A DNA stretch of 64,000 nt. Source: Acholoe squamosa (Eukaryota; Annelida; Polychaeta; Phyllodocida; Polynoidae). Both the position numbers and the translations under genes were made by a program. The notes beneath the pieces were generated by a model, which ran no database searches, was not told the DNA's origin, and was given only the letters and a program-made list of their open reading frames with translations. The DNA lies in the NCBI GenBank assembly GCA_949317995.1, contig OX439036.1, positions 92,417,920-92,481,919 of the forward strand, in the 5' to 3' direction. This document shows positions 62,523-64,000 of the stretch, one piece after another. Numbering within the stretch: the stretch's first letter is position 1; each line of letters begins with the position of its first letter.

Positions 62523-63098
62523 TGTAGATAAGTTTGGTACCACTTATAGAGGTGGCGTAGTAAGCTAGTTATGAATTATATAAAATCTCATGTATGTTAT
62601 ATTGTATTGTTATACCGCTATGGATAGAGTAATAACAAAGACACCCAGGGGCCATGGTGTAGTAATGTTTATTCTAAATTGGAAACCCATCTGCAGGAGG
62701 GTACTTTGACATTCTTTCCCAGTACGTTGTTAATTAGTTGGGGAGAGTGTGGCGTAGACCGAGCGGCGCGGGTGGATCCCGAAACCATCCTGGTATGGGG
62801 GCGGGGGAAGCCGGCAGAGGCGGAGTCATGTCAGCGTTGCGTAATCATTGTTATCTGGAGGAGCATCGCCGGCGTCGGTGTATGTGGACTTACAAGTGTA
62901 TAAATACTGGAGGTGTCCTACCGGCAGGCAGTCTGGGTTTGGTGTGGCAGCAGAACGCACGAGCACTTGTCTCCGTAAGAAGGTTACAGACTTAGATGGT
63001 GTGGCAGAGGAAGCCAGGAAATAAAGGATTCTTGTTAATTATACTTGTCTGAGTCATGAGTGGTCATTTCTAATCCTGAGGAGACCGAAGACGCTACA
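62523..63098 (+). repeat. Gypsy-C 3' LTR
   Basis: 576 bp, begins TGTAGATAAG and ends ACGCTACA (matching TGTAG/CTACA ends). TATA box TATAAATA at about 62,899 and AATAAA at about 63,020 lie in the expected order. A purine-rich AGGGGACAGCAG lies just upstream. Confidence 0.78.
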
Positions 63099-63130
<32 letters not shown>

Positions 63131-63150
63131 TATAAAAAAAACATATAGAC
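63099..63150. repeat. (AT)n microsatellite
   Basis: Alternating AT directly after the LTR, interrupted once by GT. Confidence 0.85.
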
Positions 63151-63174
63151 TACTATGGAAGACCGGTGCGACAT

Positions 63175-63530
63175 CCCAGTTGCCATTTGTTATTTGTCAT
63201 TTGCCAATTACCAATTGATACTTACGTCTTGCCAGTTGCCGATTGTTGTTTAAAGTTATTGTCATTTGCCAGTTGCCATTTGCCAATTGATACTTACGTC
63301 TTGCCAGTTGCCAATCCTATTTAAAGTTATTGTCATTTGCAGTTGCCATTTGCCAATTGCCACTTATGTCTTGCCACTTGCCGATTGTTATTTTCATTTG
63401 CCATTTGCCAATTGCCCGTTGCCACTCACGTCTTGCCATTTGCCCATTGTTATTCTCATTTGCCATTTGCCAATTGGCACTTTTAGCTTGCCAGTTACCA
63501 TTTGCCAATTAATGAATTCATCAATTGTGG
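63175..63530. repeat. Minisatellite of TTGCCATTTGCCAATTG units
   Basis: Irregular units of TTGCCAGTTGCC, ATTTGCCAATTG and ACTTACGTCTTGCC, with a higher-order period of about 60-65 bp. Open frames over it are by-products of the repeat. Confidence 0.85.
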
Positions 63531-63635
63531 GTTAACAACTGGCATAGTGTACACAAGTCAGCCAGTCGGCGCCACCTTACAATACCGAGATACGGACGTA
63601 ATGACCATTCCAGTTTACTCATGACTAAGACACAC

Positions 63636-63799
63636 TTAAAGGGGGGCTAGCATGGACTTTTAACAATATGGGTACCTGGCCAATGATCGTTGATAGTTTT
63701 GCGGAAACCAGTTGATGAGTTGCGACGATCTGATTGGTCGAGGGGTGGTCACATGATTTTTTAATGCGGGCGTGCATTAGCGTGCTAGTCACCCTTTAA
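63636..63799. mobile_element. 164-bp MITE copy 2, flanked by TTAA
   Basis: Same length, ends and order of internal words as 3,947-4,110: TTAAAGGGGGGCTAGC at the left, CCCTTTAA at the right, GATTGGTCGAGGGGTGG inside. Confidence 0.75.
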
Positions 63800-64000
63800 C
63801 AATTGGCAAGTGGCAAATGACATCAAGCTGACAATTATTAATAATTGTTTACAATTATTAATATTTTTTTAACAATTACTAATAATTATTTATAATTATT
63901 AATATTTTTTAACAATTACTAATAATTATTTACAATTACTAATATTTTTTAACAATTATTAATAATTATTAACAATTATTTATAATTAAGATGTAAGTGG
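63800..64000. repeat. AT-rich tandem repeat
   Basis: Units of about 40 bp built on ACAATTA[CT]TAATAATTA and AATATTTTTTAACAATTA run to the window edge. Confidence 0.75.

Noticed and set aside
63266-63535. Cys/Leu/Pro-rich 89-codon frame
   Set aside because: Pure translation of the TTGCCA minisatellite.

Overview
This is eukaryotic, animal-type DNA: a spliced terminal exon with a pyrimidine-rich acceptor, a five-exon GT-AG gene, AATAAA signals and a dense pile of animal transposable elements. The mix points to an invertebrate, probably marine. It includes a Harbinger/HARBI1 gene, a Polinton/Maverick with adenovirus-like genes, Gypsy LTR elements (one with an envelope gene of the baculovirus-F/errantivirus kind), non-LTR retrotransposons, TTAA-flanked MITEs and (GATT)n/(CAAA)n-tailed SINE-like repeats. 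I cannot name the species. I saw no rRNA, tRNA or CRISPR.

Layout. 1-1.7 kb: last exon and 3' UTR of an unrecognised host gene. 1.7-3.5 kb (-): intact HARBI1-like gene. 3.5-7.7 kb: short repeats, a 164-bp MITE, a dead LINE piece, an LTR and a CCAAT-box repeat. 7.7-9.5 kb (-): decayed LINE. 9,855-22,141 (-): a complete 12.3-kb Gypsy element (Gypsy-A) with 4-bp target duplications. It splits a third gene ('gene X', 23,382 down to about 9,530), whose frame resumes on the other side. 24.8-55.3 kb: a shattered Polinton. Its packaging ATPase and a triplicated small-ORF cassette lie at 26-28.7 and 44.6-45.1 kb. Its integrase tail, penton-like protein, pVI-like protein, major capsid protein and protease lie at 51.8-55.2 kb.

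The Polinton was opened by two insertions. A 15.9-kb envelope-bearing Gypsy retrovirus (28,680-44,592) has 1.3-kb LTRs. A LINE (45.1-51.77 kb) is itself split by a second LINE in the opposite orientation. 55.4-63.1 kb holds a second copy of the CCAAT repeat and two decayed Gypsy elements: Gypsy-B (-) and Gypsy-C (+, with its 3' LTR), with a truncated LINE copy between them. 63.1-64 kb is microsatellite, minisatellite, a second copy of the 164-bp MITE and AT-rich repeats.

The window is therefore a nested transposon graveyard next to one host exon. HARBI1-like is the only gene that looks fully intact. Several elements are young by eye: about 2% LTR divergence in the retrovirus and in Gypsy-A. 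The genes work as modules: capsid, packaging and maturation genes in the Polinton; gag-pro-pol-env in the retrovirus; gag-pol plus an unexplained third ORF in Gypsy-A and possibly Gypsy-C.
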